The notes under the pieces: model-generated
Told to the model about the DNA's origin: nothing
The model's database searches: none
What the model saw: the letters and a program-made list of their open reading frames with translations, nothing else
Assembly (NCBI GenBank): GCA_008330645.1
Contig: VLTN01000020.1
Coordinates: 434,001 to 498,000 of the forward strand
From: Cafeteria roenbergensis
Taxonomy: Eukaryota > Sar > Bigyra > Bicosoecida > Cafeteriaceae
DNA length: 64,000 nt
Direction of reading: 5' to 3'
Translations under genes and position numbers: made by a program
Shown here: piece by piece, positions 10,831 through 22,338 of the stretch
Numbering within the stretch: the stretch's first letter is position 1
Layout of the letters: every line of letters begins with the position of its first letter

Positions 10831-12632
10831 CTGCTGCCTTCCGTGACGAGGGCGGCCGCGACTGCCTGCGCCGCTCCCCCAGCAGCCACAGCCGCCTCCT
10901 CAGCAGCAGGTCGCTCGCTCGCGGCGGGCTGCGCCCGCTCTCGCCTGACGAGGCGCTGGTAGTCGCGCACAGCGACGTCCAGCTTGGAAACGAAGGCGTC
11001 GACGTCCTCCTCTCGCAGCCCCACGGCGGCGGCCGCGGTAAAGTACGGACAGGGAAAGTCGTCGCACTGGGCGCCCCAGCCGAGGAAACGCACGGGCCCA
11101 ATGCTCTTGGTGGCGCCCGGCGCGACCACCCGGCAGCCGGACACGCCCCGCGCGAACAGCACCGACCCGAACAGCGTCGCTCGCTTCGTGGCCCCCTCGG
11201 CGCCCTCTGCTGCACCGCCACCGCAAATGGCGCCGAGAGTCACGGCAATTGAGATGGGGTTGCGTGGCGCGGATATCACTGCCTCGCCGTGACGCTCTGC
11301 CCACGCCGTGAGCGCGCGGAGCAGGTGAGCATGCACGGCCTTGCGCTGCGCTCGCGCCGCAGCAAGCCCGGCCGCGCCCTGGTACAGAAGCGTCGCGAAG
11401 ATGTCCACGACGGGCGAGGCGCTCGCGCGGCCCGGGTACATCTGGGCAACGGAGCGGACTGCCTCGGGCGAGGTGCTGAAGACAATGGACCCGCCCACCG
11501 GAACGGCAAAGTTCTTGTCCGTGGACTGCACAACCATGTCGACCCGGGGAGGCCGAGCAGCCGCCTGGGCCCCGGCTCCCGCAGCGGCCGCAGGAGCGGA
11601 GTCATCCGCGCGCCGACCCTCGCTGCACGGCGGCCGAGCGGCCGTGCCTGCGGCAGCCGGCAGCGCTGCCCCCTCCTGCGGCGGCGACGGCGCCGCCGCG
11701 CTGGCCTCGCACCACGACTGGGCGCCTCGCATTGCCTCGTTGACTGAGTGACAAATCCCGGACGCCTGCAAGCCGTAGGCGTTGTTTATGACGTGGGGAA
11801 CGTCGAGGTTGCCGCAAAGGCGTGCGACGGCCACAACATCGTCTGGAGCGCGGGGCGCAAAGCAGCTCGTTGTGGTGAGCACGCAAAGGACGGAGGCGGG
11901 GCCGCCTGGAGCTCCGCGCACCGCCGCCTCGATGTCGTCTGCGCTGCTCGCCAGCTGGCCGGGGCCGCTGCTGCTCTGCCGCAGCGGGACGACGAGGGGC
12001 TCGAGCCCCGCGGTGAGGATGGCTTTGAAACAGGCCTTCTGGTCGATGCGCGGCCACACCACGTAGCGGGCCGCGGGTCGGGCTGCGCGCAGCGTCAGAA
12101 TCGCCATGGTGACTGCCATGCCTGTGGCCACGGGAAGCACCAGGGCGGAGGCCGCTCGGCGCACGCCGCACCCGCGCACAGCGTCCAGTACGAGCGCGTT
12201 TGCGAGCTTGACCAGCAGCGAGGACCCGGCCGCCTTGGGCTGCACGGCCGCCACGTCGCCAGACCGACCTATGCCGTGCGCGAGGCCGAAATGCCTGCGG
12301 CGCACGAGCGGGCAGGCAACGCGCCCTTCGCGCTCTCCAAGGCCGAGGCTGCCGATGAAGTTGTTCGAGTCCATGGCCGAGAGCTCGAGCAGCAAGCGCT
12401 CCACGTCCATCTCGTCCCACCCTCGAGCCGGCACCGTCCGGCACGCGAGGAGCTCCCGCAGCAGCCGGCTGCGCTGCGCAAGGCTCTGGCGGCCCTGCCG
12501 GACATACGCCTCGTCGATGAGGCGAGACGCGAGCGCCGAGTTTCGCTCGTCCATGCCCCCCTTCGAGCGCTGCGTGCTTGGCGTGCGTGGTGCCTTGCTC
12601 GCAGCAGCGAAAACAATGCTTGTGGCAGCCAA
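10827..12632 (-). CDS. SEPSECS: O-phosphoseryl-tRNA(Sec) selenium transferase (SepSecS)
   Basis: This PLP enzyme converts phosphoseryl-tRNA(Sec) to selenocysteinyl-tRNA(Sec) with selenophosphate, the last step of selenocysteine synthesis in eukaryotes and archaea. A single exon of 601 residues aligns by eye with the human protein throughout: AYVRQG, MDSNNFIGSLGLGEREGR, HGIGRSGDVAAVQPKAAGSS, VVWPRIDQKACFKAI, TTTSCFAPRAPDD and VINNAYGLQ. The PLP lysine is K373 in QSTDKNFAVPVGGSI. The extra length over the usual about 500 comes from an Ala/Pro-rich insertion of about 60 residues between HSVNEAMRG and the PLP lysine, and from a leader; M27 (MDERNSALASR) is an equally good start. Its presence implies that this organism makes selenoproteins. 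It is convergent with the RS gene and divergent from the TmcB-like gene. Confidence 0.95.
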   Translation of the reverse strand: MAATSIVFAAASKAPRTPSTQRSKGGMDERNSALASRLIDEAYVRQGRQSLAQRSRLLRELLACRTVPARGWDEMDVERLLLELSAMDSNNFIGSLGLGEREGRVACPLVRRRHFGLAHGIGRSGDVAAVQPKAAGSSLLVKLANALVLDAVRGCGVRRAASALVLPVATGMAVTMAILTLRAARPAARYVVWPRIDQKACFKAILTAGLEPLVVPLRQSSSGPGQLASSADDIEAAVRGAPGGPASVLCVLTTTSCFAPRAPDDVVAVARLCGNLDVPHVINNAYGLQASGICHSVNEAMRGAQSWCEASAAAPSPPQEGAALPAAAGTAARPPCSEGRRADDSAPAAAAGAGAQAAARPPRVDMVVQSTDKNFAVPVGGSIVFSTSPEAVRSVAQMYPGRASASPVVDIFATLLYQGAAGLAAARAQRKAVHAHLLRALTAWAERHGEAVISAPRNPISIAVTLGAICGGGAAEGAEGATKRATLFGSVLFARGVSGCRVVAPGATKSIGPVRFLGWGAQCDDFPCPYFTAAAAVGLREEDVDAFVSKLDVAVRDYQRLVRRERAQPAASERPAAEEAAVAAGGAAQAVAAALVTEGSS

Positions 12633-13118
12633 TATTGATCCCAGTCAGGCACGGTGATGGTTGCGTCTCAGCTGACCGGCTGCGCGGCAGCAGAGCAAGC
12701 AAGCTGCCCATCACCGCGCGGGGTCACAAAACTTGGTCGGTGCCTCGCTTGCGCGTCGGGGGGGGGGACGCGAACGACTTCCGGCCAGGACGCTGCCCCC
12801 GTGAGGCCCGGCGCTGCCGGTCGTGTGACGCAGCGCCTGCCGCTGTCTGCAGGTCTCGCTCGGGCCACGGCCGCGCAGCGCTCACGGGTGCGTGCGGCAC
12901 CGACTTGCATAGGTGCATGCTCGCTGTGACTCCAGACTGAGAAGAGGCGCCGCGCCCCGGCTGTCCCTGCAGCCAAACCCGCGGCCTGCTGCAGGCCGGC
13001 CGGGCGGCAGACACGGCCTGCCGCGACAGCGCTGCTCGCATTGCTGCCACCGTGTTCCCTGCGCGCTGTTTTTCGCCCCCCTCCGAGCGCGCCCCGAATC
13101 GCGCGCAGGCCGAGCCAC
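12633..13118. other. Gene-free divergent upstream region
   Basis: 486 bp between the SEPSECS start (minus) and the TmcB-like start (plus). It is GC-rich, holds a G9-10 run near 12758, and shows no TATA box, repeat or RNA gene that I can recognise. It presumably carries both promoters. Confidence 0.5.
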
Positions 13119-16100
13119 ATGGCAGCCCGTGACATGGCCAGCGCCGAGGCTCCGGCGCACCTGAGCAGGATGGACAAGGCGTTTCAGACGTTCAAGACTG
13201 GCCTCTTTGGCGTGTTGTTGTTAGTCGTGCCGGAGGAGGAGCAAGCAGAAGCCGCCGTCGAAGTCCGTCGCCTGGTCTGCGCTGGCAAAACCCAGAAGCC
13301 GCTTGTTTCCCGCGCGCGCCCCTGCAATGGCGGCCCGCAGTGTGATGGCCAAGGACGCGAGCATGCAGCGGCTCTTTGCGATTTTCATGATGGTTCTGGA
13401 CTTTCTCCAGGTGAGGCTCCCCGACGCTGCTGGCAGGGGCGGGGGCGTTCCAGCCCAGCCGCCAGCCCGAGCTGATTAGCGCTGCGCCCAGCCTGGGCTC
13501 ATGATGGAAGCCGCTTGCGGGACCGCAAGAACGACACGCTTGGGCCGCCGGTGGGTCGAGGGGCGGCGGGACAGGGAGTTCAGAGCGTCGGAGCAGCGGG
13601 GGGCAAGGGGCAAGGCGGCGCGCGACGCGCAACTGACATGTCCAAAGAGAATGCAAGTTTCGGAAGAATGCAAGTTTCGAACGCCAGTAGTTCCTCTCGC
13701 TTGGCATGCGCGACCGCTGGCGGCTGATTGAGCCTCCTCGCTCCACGCAGATGATGTCGTTTCCTCTGTCCCAGTCACCAACCCTGCCCTGGCAGCATTC
13801 GTCCGTGCTGTCTGAGTTCTCAAGCGCTCTCAGCGTGCTGAGTGTTGGCCGCGCAATTTCGCTCATGGGCGCCGGGGTCACGCTCGGCTCGTTCTACATC
13901 GCACTCTTTTGGATCTTTGGGCTGCTGGGCTGCGCCGTGTGGGTGGGGTACAGCTTCGCAAGAGAGTCCTTCCGAGTGGTTTGGCCGATCAAGCTGCTGC
14001 GGACGACCGCGCAGCTGTCCACGACAGCGCTGTTCATCCCGCTTGTGAGCGTGCTCACGAACATCTTCCGGTGTCCGCCGGGCGAGACATGGGCAACAAC
14101 TGGGTGGGAGTGCTGGGGCGGCTCGCACGGAGTGGTGGCGACGCTCGTCGCCATTCTCATCTCTCTCTTCGCCGCCCTGTCCGCTATCGTTGTGTCTGTC
14201 TTCTTCGACCGCAACCCCAAGTCGAGCCACGTGACAGCCCGCCCTCACGGGCGTGTGCAGGTGGTGATGATTTTGATCAAGGCCACGTTGACTCTGGTGT
14301 ACACGCAAGACTGGTGGCTCTCGGCCTGGGCGCTGGCAGCCTGCTCGGTCTTCGCCGGCGCTGTGTGGGTTTCTGCGTACTCCATCTACCTGCCCTTCTT
14401 CCAGCAGCGGACCAACCAGCTGCAGACGTCCTTTGGCGCGGTGCACCTCTGGGCCGGCCTCTGTCTCGTTCTGGTCCTGCTGACGGGGCTGGAGCACGTC
14501 GAATCGGCGGCGTTCGCCTTCCTGCTGGGAGCGCCGCTGGTCGCGTTCTCGGGCTGGGCCTTCAGCGACATGCGCTGGCGAGCATACGACTCGGTGGACG
14601 ACCTTAACACGGCCTACACCGTGGAGCTCAAGGCCAGGCGCATGCTGTCACGCATGACCCAGGAGCGCCGGCCGGGGAGCGGCACCGTCAAGCCCCAGGA
14701 CATCGCCAAGGTGCACCCCATGGAGGTGTCCTCCGACCTCGACGCCACAGAGGACGAGGGCATCGAGCTGCTGCAGGACGTCGAGGACCTCTACAAGCAA
14801 GGGTGCGAGGCCATGCCGACCTCCTCCATCCTCCGCGTCTTTGCGGCGCAGTTTTTCAGCGCCTACCGCGCCAACCGGCACCTCGAAGTGCAGATGCTGG
14901 CGTCGGCGGAGTCGCTCTCGCCGTCTCCCGACGAGGCCTTCATCATCTTTCAGCGCCGCCGCCAGGTGCAGGACAACGACGACACCAGCGGCGGACAGAA
15001 GATGAATGTCATCGCCCGCGTGCGCTTCGAGAAGTACAGGGTGGAGTCCCAGGAGTCGGGCTTTCGGGCACGCGAGCGACAGGTGGAGTTCTGGGCAGAG
15101 CTCCTCCACAAGCAGCCCGACATTGGCAAGCTCAACGCCATTGCCGGGGAGATCACGGACTCCACGGCTCGCGCGGACGCGGCCTTCACCCAGCTGCTGG
15201 CGATCAATCCCCGCTCCATCCAGACGCTGCGCTCATACGCCCAGTTCCTCCTGGAGGTCACGAACAACCCGTCCAAGGCAAACCGCCTGCTCGAGGAGGC
15301 GGAGTCCATCGAGGACGAGGTCTCCAAGGCCCACGCCGAGAGAGGCAACTCCGTCGTCTTCCTGTCCCAGGACGTCTCGATCAACGCGTCGAGCGAAAAC
15401 GTCGCCGTCATCACCGTGTCGCAGGACCCACGCACCATGGGCGAAATCCTCACGTCCAACCCGCAGGCGCTGAAGCTCTTCGGGTACACACGCCGCGAAA
15501 TGGTCGGCCGGACGATCGACTCGCTCTTGCCGGAGCCCGTGGCCTCCTTCCACCAACGCATCCTCAGGCAGTACCTGTCTTCGGGCAAGGCCGCAGTGAT
15601 GAACACGTCTCGCGTCATGTTCGGCCTCCACCGCGCAGGCCACGTCTTTCCCCTTGTCCTGAACGTTCGTGCCATGGACAGCGGCTTCGGAGGCCTCATG
15701 CAGCCCATCAACAGCGACGAGCGGTTCATCCTCTTCATGAGCAAGTCCCTCCGCATCACGGCCGCGTGCCAGGAGTCGCTGCTGCTCTTGGGCCTCTCCC
15801 CCGAGGAGCTCAAGTCGCGCGCCGTCAGCGTGGACCGCTACTTCGCCGGCATAAAGGTGGCGCTTGGCTCGCAGAACCAGGCGCAGGGCCTCGAGGCAGC
15901 CGCAGAGGCGGCGGCATCCGGCGACGCGGAGGAGCTGGGCCGTGCCTCTGCGGCTGCCAAGGTCATGACGGCCAGCGCGACCGGCGCCAGCGCGCCCAAG
16001 TACAAGCTCGAGCTGCGCCGCGTGTCCAAGGGCTACATGGGTGCCATGGGCGGGGCCTCTGGCTCAGCAGCAGCGACCAAGCAGCGCGCCGGGTCCAAGA

Positions 16101-19100
16101 GCCGCGCCGCCGTCCCGGGACGCCGCGCGCCGCTCTTCGCCTCGTGCCAGCTGCAGATCACGCCCATCACCATGGGCTTCCGGCAGTTCGACTCGTCTCA
16201 CGGGGCCAAGGGCAACGGAAGCATGCGCGGGTTCTGGCGAACCGGGTTCGACGAGGACTACTGCGTGGTGATGCGCTGGCGGCGGCACATTGACGACGCG
16301 GGCAGCTCCAGCGGCAAGGACAAGCAAGCAGCCGGAACGAGGCGCGCCGGCCTGCTGGCGTCTGGGCAGGAGGGCGGTGCCTCCGTGGCCGGCAGCGAGC
16401 GGGGCTCCAAGCGCAGCCTGGTGCTGAGCGCGCACCGCCCGTCCGTCACGGCCGGGCCGAGGTCGTCGCTCGGGTCTGCGGCGGCAGCAGGCGTCGGGCT
16501 CGACGGCGACGGGGCCCGCGGCCTGCTCGTGGGCTCCCCCGTCGCAAAGGCTCGCCGCATGCGCAGCGACCTGCGCCGCAGTGGGTCCTTCGGGGCAGCC
16601 AAGCGCTCCTCCGTCCCTGCCGCCGACTCCCTGATCCGGCGGTCGGTCAGCAAGAGCGACCGTCAGCCCAGGGCGCCCGCTGGCCGGTCCCGCCCCCCCA
16701 TGACCCCGGCCGTCTCAGTGCCCATCGAGCCGGCGCTGCGCAGTGCTCGCAACCGCAGCGGCCGCAGCAGCACCTCCGGCACGCCGGCCAGACCCATGCG
16801 CCACGCAAAGACAGTCGGCGTGGACGATGGCTCGGGCGACGCGACTGCCAGCCAGCGCGCGCGCACCCTGAGTGTGGCCTTTTCGTCGGGCGTGCTGCGT
16901 GTGCAAGACGCCAAGGACCAAAAACGGCGGGAAGTGTCTCGCCGCCGCCGGGCCAAGGCGGCAGAGGAGGCCAAGCGCAAAAGGGCACGAGCAGCGGCCG
17001 AGAGCGCAGCTGGCGAGCGAGCGGCCACGTCGTGGTTCGGCTGGCCTTTTCGGGGCAGCAAGGGCGTTCGTGAGAGCAAGGACAGCGACGACACAAGCAC
17101 AGCCCCGAGCCCAGTCGCGGCGTCCAAGCAGCTGGCTGCGGCCAGGCCCCTGTCCCACCTGCGCGCTCAGGGCGACTCCGCGCCCGCAGGCCAGGGACAC
17201 CCCGCGGCCCAAGGCGGCTCAGGCAGCGGAAGCGGCCACCTGCTCTCCTCCTTCCGCGACAAGGACGACTCTGACGAGGACGCCGCTTCCGCTGCCGCAG
17301 CTGCCGCAGCCGCCCCTGTCGATGCCGATGCCGACGACGATGATGACGATGATGACGGCGATGGTGGCGACGGCGACGACGGTCGCGGAGGCGGCGGCGG
17401 CCCCGCCTCGCCTGCCCGCAAGCAGCGCTACAGGGGAGGCTCAGGCTCGCCCCCGCCATCGTCCCCCCAGATGCGCCACTCGCCCGTGGACGAGGAGGGG
17501 CTCGATTGCCCGAGAGGCCAGCTGCCAGATGACCTGGGCGAGAGTCTCAACGGCTCGCTCGGCCAGGGCGTTGCCATGGTCGTGGAGGAGGGCTCCAGCT
17601 CGCGCTCGATCGACCAGGGCGCTCCGGCTGAGGCCGACACCGCCGCCGCGGCCGCGAAGGCCGCCTCCAAGGCTTCCGCCACGTCCTCTGGAAGCGCGGG
17701 CAACGCTGCCGCTGCCAAGGACACTCCAGGCGGAGACAGCAGCGCGGACGACAAGGCGCGTCCCCACGACACGCGACAGAGCCTTGCCTCGGTGGCAGGG
17801 TCGGGCGACGTGCCTCCCGTCGTGGGGGGCGAAGGCAGAGGCTGCGCGGACGACCCGGGCGCGCTGTGCAACACCCTGGGCAGCGACAACGGCGTCATCG
17901 TGGTGGCGGAGCAGGATTCGCGAGGAGAGCTCTCGGCCGAAGGGTCGCCGCTCAAGCGGCACGCGTCTCTGTCCGAGACGGGCATTGCCATGCGCTCGCC
18001 CGATACGAGGCCGCGCCCTGCCCACGCCGGGACAGTGTCGCTCGTCCCCACCAGCGGCTCCGTCGCCAGGGACGGGGCTGACCGCGACGGCGACTCCAAA
18101 GTGGTGCCCGCCAGCCTGATGGCTGGTGGCCTCGCCGCTCCTCAGAAGGCGTTCCCCTCCAGCGAGATGGCCAGTCCCACGCGGCGCAAGGGCGGTCTTC
18201 GCAAGTCCGCGTCGCCGTCCCCGCCGCCCCCGGCGCGGGGAGACGCGCCTGCTTCGCCGGACGCCGGGCCAGCCCCGCTGCTCTCGCTGGGCGAGGCCAA
18301 TCCGTCCGGCTCCACCCACAGGGTGACCCTTGCGCTGAGCGTCGACCAGCCGCTGCCTGAGAGGCGATCCCGCGCCAACACGGACGACAGCAGCGACCGG
18401 GGCAGCAGCGCGGGCGGCTCCTCCTTCGGCGGGTCCTCCCACGGCTCCGCGTCCAGCCGCTCGTCCGCCATGACGCAGCTGCGCCGCTCGCTCACCTGGC
18501 AGTCGAACCACACCGAGCCCGGCCTCTGGCGCCTCCGACAGGCCATTTTCTACATCTTCGCGGTGTTTGGGATCATTAACGTCGCCACCACCATCGTCAG
18601 CCGCGAGATCTTCAACGGGTACCTCTACGACGTCTCCCAGGTGGCTGACAGCGGGCTGCGGCTGGTCGAGTTCTCGCACATCCTGCTCGGCATGCAGTCC
18701 CTGCTGCTCATGGGCACGCACGCCGTGCCGGCCACACCAGGCCAGTTCAACCTCACCCTCGCCACCGTGGCCCAGAGCGTGGACCTGTTCGCCGAGGTTC
18801 ACGACCGGCTGTACGTCAGCGCGGCGGCCGACGGCGACCCGCAGCTGACAGACTTGTACAGCGGCGTCGTGCCGCCCTTCATCGACCTGGTGCCCTTCCA
18901 CTCGGGGCAAGACGGGGGCGCAGGCCGCGCCGACAGCGGCGAGGTGGTGCACATTGGACTGCTTGACGCTGGGAAGAAGGTCGTGACCAAGGCGACGTCA
19001 GCCTTCAAGTCTCCCCAGGCGGCGTGGGACACCTCCGTTGCAAACAACAGCGACGTTCACTTTGTGCTGGTCAACGGGCCGACCAGCATCCTCAGCGCGC

Positions 19101-20509
19101 TCAACGCCTCGGCGTGGATCAGCCAGTACCGCACCAACTCCATCTTCGCCTTCATGACCGACGTGCGCGTGGTGATGATGTACGTCACGTGCGGCCTGGT
19201 CATCTTCATGGGGCTGGCGATCATTGTGCCGATCACCCGCCAGGTTGAGCACAGCAAGGACGAGATCTTCAAGGTCTTCCTGGACGTCCCCACCGTGGTG
19301 CTGCGCGCTCTCAAGGCGCAGGCCCACAAGCGGCTGGGCAAGCTTGTGCGCGAGATGGAGGACGATGACGCCGGCATGAGCGACGACGAAGACGACGCGG
19401 AGGCCACCGATGCAATCACCAACGTGGACTGGTCCAAGATCGACCTCAAGGTGCGCAAGCGCCGCTACCACAAGGGCATGGGCGTGCTCTGCGCCCTGCT
19501 CGCCCGGTTCCTCCTCCCGCTGGCCGTGGGGCTCGGCTACTACACCGGCCTCTTCCTCTGGGAGCGAGTGGCGGCGGACCTCGTCGTTCATGACGGAGAG
19601 GGCATTCTCCACACCGTCACGCGCACCGCGCAGCTGTCTCGCACGCTGTTCCACACCACTGCCTTCTCGGCCGAGCGAAACGTCACCGAGGCTACGGCCA
19701 TGCTGGAGACCGCCCGCTCCGCCCTCGGCGCCTTCAGCGACTTGCACCACGACCTCATGTACGGCAACGACGCCCGCTTCATTCGAAACTTCATCGTCCT
19801 GTCGGAGCCCCAGCGCCGCCTCATGCTTGAGAACGGCTGCATCGCCATGAGCAACCCCTCGCCGGCGGAGCAGATGCAGCTCCTCAGCACCCTCTCCAGG
19901 CCGGACGACGGCATCTTTCTCAGCCCCTCCCTCGAAGAGGTGAACTTTCCCGGTGGCCGCTTCTACTTGACCCCGAAGCAGCTCAGCAAGCAGGCCATCT
20001 GCCTCAAGTTCGGCTACGAGCTCCTGGCCGACGGCCTCCACCAGGGCGTCATCCGGTTCCTCTCCGTCATCGACGAGCTCATCACGGAGCGCGCGGCGGA
20101 GCTGCAGCACCTGCGCGACGCGGGCGTGGAAATGGAGAGCGAGGCAGTCGCCGCCCGCCGCCTCGCCGACTTCCGCCTGCGCATGGTCAGAACCCTCGGT
20201 GTCGTCTACGTGGGCGCTGGGCTGGAGGAGAGCACGGAGGTGCACTATCGCCACGTCACGGCCGCCATCGCCGAGTTCCAGCTCATCCACACCCTCGCCA
20301 CAGCCGCCTCCATCGTAGCCCTCGTTTTCTTCTACGTCGTCGTCTACCAGACGACCATCAACCAGCTCGACGTGGAGATGAAGCGCACGCGCGGCATGCT
20401 GCTGCTCTTCCCAGAGCACATCATTCGCTCCGTGCCCGCCATCCGCGGCGTCATCGCCCAGTTCTCGCAGACGCTCGGCATCGCGAGACGCCCTGGCAGG
20501 GGCCGTTGA
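13119..20509 (+). CDS. TmcB-like multi-pass membrane protein with PAS domain
   Basis: Three exons: 13119-13219, 13341-13410 and 13751-20509 (2,309 residues). Short exons 1 and 2 restore the family-like N-terminus FQTFKTGLFGVLF and the helix FAIFMMVLDFLQ, running into MMSFPLSQSP. An N-terminal block of about six hydrophobic helices (to about residue 300) is followed by a helical TPR-like region. A PAS domain lies near residues 590-705 (NPQALKLFGYTRREMVGRTIDSLLP, then HRAGHVFPLVLNVRAMD). About 900 residues of Ser/Ala/Gly/Asp-rich disorder follow, then four more hydrophobic segments near 1655, 1860, 1970 and 2240. The layout matches TmcB/TmcC (tiny macrocysts) proteins known from Dictyostelium and expanded in protists; ligand and signal are unknown. 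Exon 1 uses a GTTAGT donor, the only departure from GTGAG here. Confidence 0.82.
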
Positions 20510-21090
20510 TGGGCAAGGAGTCTGCTTTCGCAGCGGCTGCACTGCGCGAGCGGCGCCGCACCCAAAGCCCACGGCGGCAGAGTTGCAGCACCTCGCCCTG
20601 GCTTGTCTGTCCTCCGTGACCCGAAGCTTTCTGCAGTGAGTGCATGTCTTCGTTTCTTGTGTGCTTGCTGCGCATGAGCCTCCAGCGACGCCACCCCCTC
20701 CTGTGGCAGGCAGCGGGGGAAAATGGCCAAACCAAAAAGATACAGAGTGTTGACTTCGCCGCGGCCACCCCCTCCAGCCCGCTCTCGGCAGGCACGAGCC
20801 ACGCGCGCCATGCAGGCGACCGGGTGCCTCGCAGCCATTCACGCAACGGCAGCCATCGCTGGTGGCTTGCCTCAAGGCAGCGAGTGGGGAGTCCTCAACG
20901 AAGGCTCGACCGTTTCGAGGCAGCGGGTGCCGCCAAGCAACAATCACACACTCACACGAAGCGCGCCGCTGGGAGGAGGGCAGGCACTGCCACGAACTGG
21001 CGGCGCCAATCCACAACCGGTCCTGTCAAGCCCGACGGCGCGACCCACCACGCCAGCAGCAGCAGCAGCAGCATTGGGTGCAGCAGGGGC
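20510..21090. other. Gene-free convergent 3' region
   Basis: 581 bp between the 3' ends of the TmcB-like gene and SNRPD1. It contains a short (CAG)n run near 21056-21075 and otherwise unremarkable sequence of slightly lower GC. No tRNA, snRNA or mobile element was recognised. Confidence 0.5.
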
Positions 21091-21967
21091 TCAGAAGGCA
21101 CGACCCCGCCCGCGGCCACGGCCCCGGCCGCGACCACGACCCCGTCCGCGGCCCCGCCCCCCGGTGTCCTTGGCCAGCTTGCGCGTGGGGTTCTGCTTGG
21201 GCGTGTCGTCGACGAGCATCGCCGCGACGTTGACGGCGTCCGGCAGGATCACATAGCGGATGGTGCTGCCGCGGATGGCGAGGGCATCCAGCTTGACGGG
21301 GTTGCGGCCCTTCATCTTAAGCTTCACGCGGCGCAAGTGGGTGTTCATTGACACGTCGACTCCTGCAGGCGTGGGCGACGAGAGGGCGGCACGGCGGGGA
21401 GGGGCAGCGCGAGGTGGGCTCGGCGCCGGGGCTGGCGGGCGCCGCTCGAGGTCCTGCCGTTCGCAGCTCGGGCCAGTGCCGGGCAAGCGCGTCCGCGGGG
21501 GTCAAACCAAACGGCTTTCCACGCCCATGCCGCGGCTGGGACGCGCAGCGCAGCGCTGGCTCGGGGACCAGCAAGCAAGAGCGCAGAACCAACACCCTGG
21601 TGAAGCTGGGAACGCGGGTGGCACCCCCAGGGTGCCACTTGGCCCGCTGGCGCAGCCCATGGCGGGAGGTACCTGCACTCGGCACTCACCCTTGACCGTT
21701 CCTTCGATAACAGTGCCGTTCTTGAGCTCAATGGTCACCGTCTCGTTCGTCAGCTTCATCAGAAATCTGCGCGGCTCGTTGGCGATCGGGGTGGCGAGAC
21801 GGCGCGGTCTCGAAGGCCACGGAAAGGCAGAGATTCACGCGACTGAACGCTTGGGGCAGTGCAGACGCACCTCACGGGCGCGAGGGCGGAGCAGCGGGGC
21901 CTGGCAGCGGGGAGCAAAGGCACGCGAGGCGGACAGCGCGGTGGCCAGCTCACCTGACGAGCTTCAT
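21091..21967 (-). CDS. SNRPD1: Small nuclear ribonucleoprotein Sm D1
   Basis: Core subunit of the heptameric Sm ring on U1, U2, U4 and U5 snRNAs. Three exons, 21967-21954, 21766-21690 and 21362-21091, give 120 residues, close to the human 119. Exon 1 is only 14 nt (MKLV plus AG); splicing restores [20 protein letters not shown], then [20 protein letters not shown] and IRYVILPD. The C-terminus is a run of about ten Arg-Gly dipeptides, the known symmetric dimethyl-arginine and SMN-binding tail. Homology fixes every exon junction. Both introns are GTGAGC/T to GCAG. The gene is divergent from the giant glycosyltransferase gene. Confidence 0.97.
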
Positions 21968-22338
21968 GGCTGCAGGGGACACTCGACTGCGCGCGACGGC
22001 ACTGGGCGGGTCGAGAATCCAGCGGCGCGAGAAGCGGGGTGCGGCGCCGGGAGCCAGGAGCTCTGGGGAGAGCCGCGCCGCAGCAGCGAGTTGTTTGCCG
22101 AATGGGGGCGGCAAAGCAGGTCGGCAGAGCCGGAGCTCCAGTCCGCTGACGGCTTGCGAAAGCTGCCCAATAAGGCACAGGCGCGCCGGGCCGGGCTGCG
22201 CCAGGGGGCTCTGAACGGTTGCGGCTCCGCACTGCGCCTGGCACGGTCGGGGCCGTCAGGCAGGGCAGGATTCGTCTGCGTTGTCAGACAGCTGCGGTGG
22301 CGTGACTGACCCTTGCTCCGCAAGCAGCGCGACAGCCA
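21968..22338. other. Gene-free divergent upstream region
   Basis: 371 bp between the SNRPD1 and glycosyltransferase start codons. It contains the left-most GGCAGAGCC 9-mer that I found (22123-22131). No TATA box or RNA gene is visible. Confidence 0.5.

Noticed and set aside
18998-21016. Minus-strand frame opposite the TmcB-like C-terminus
   Set aside because: Antisense shadow of conserved membrane segments, running into intergenic DNA without a domain.
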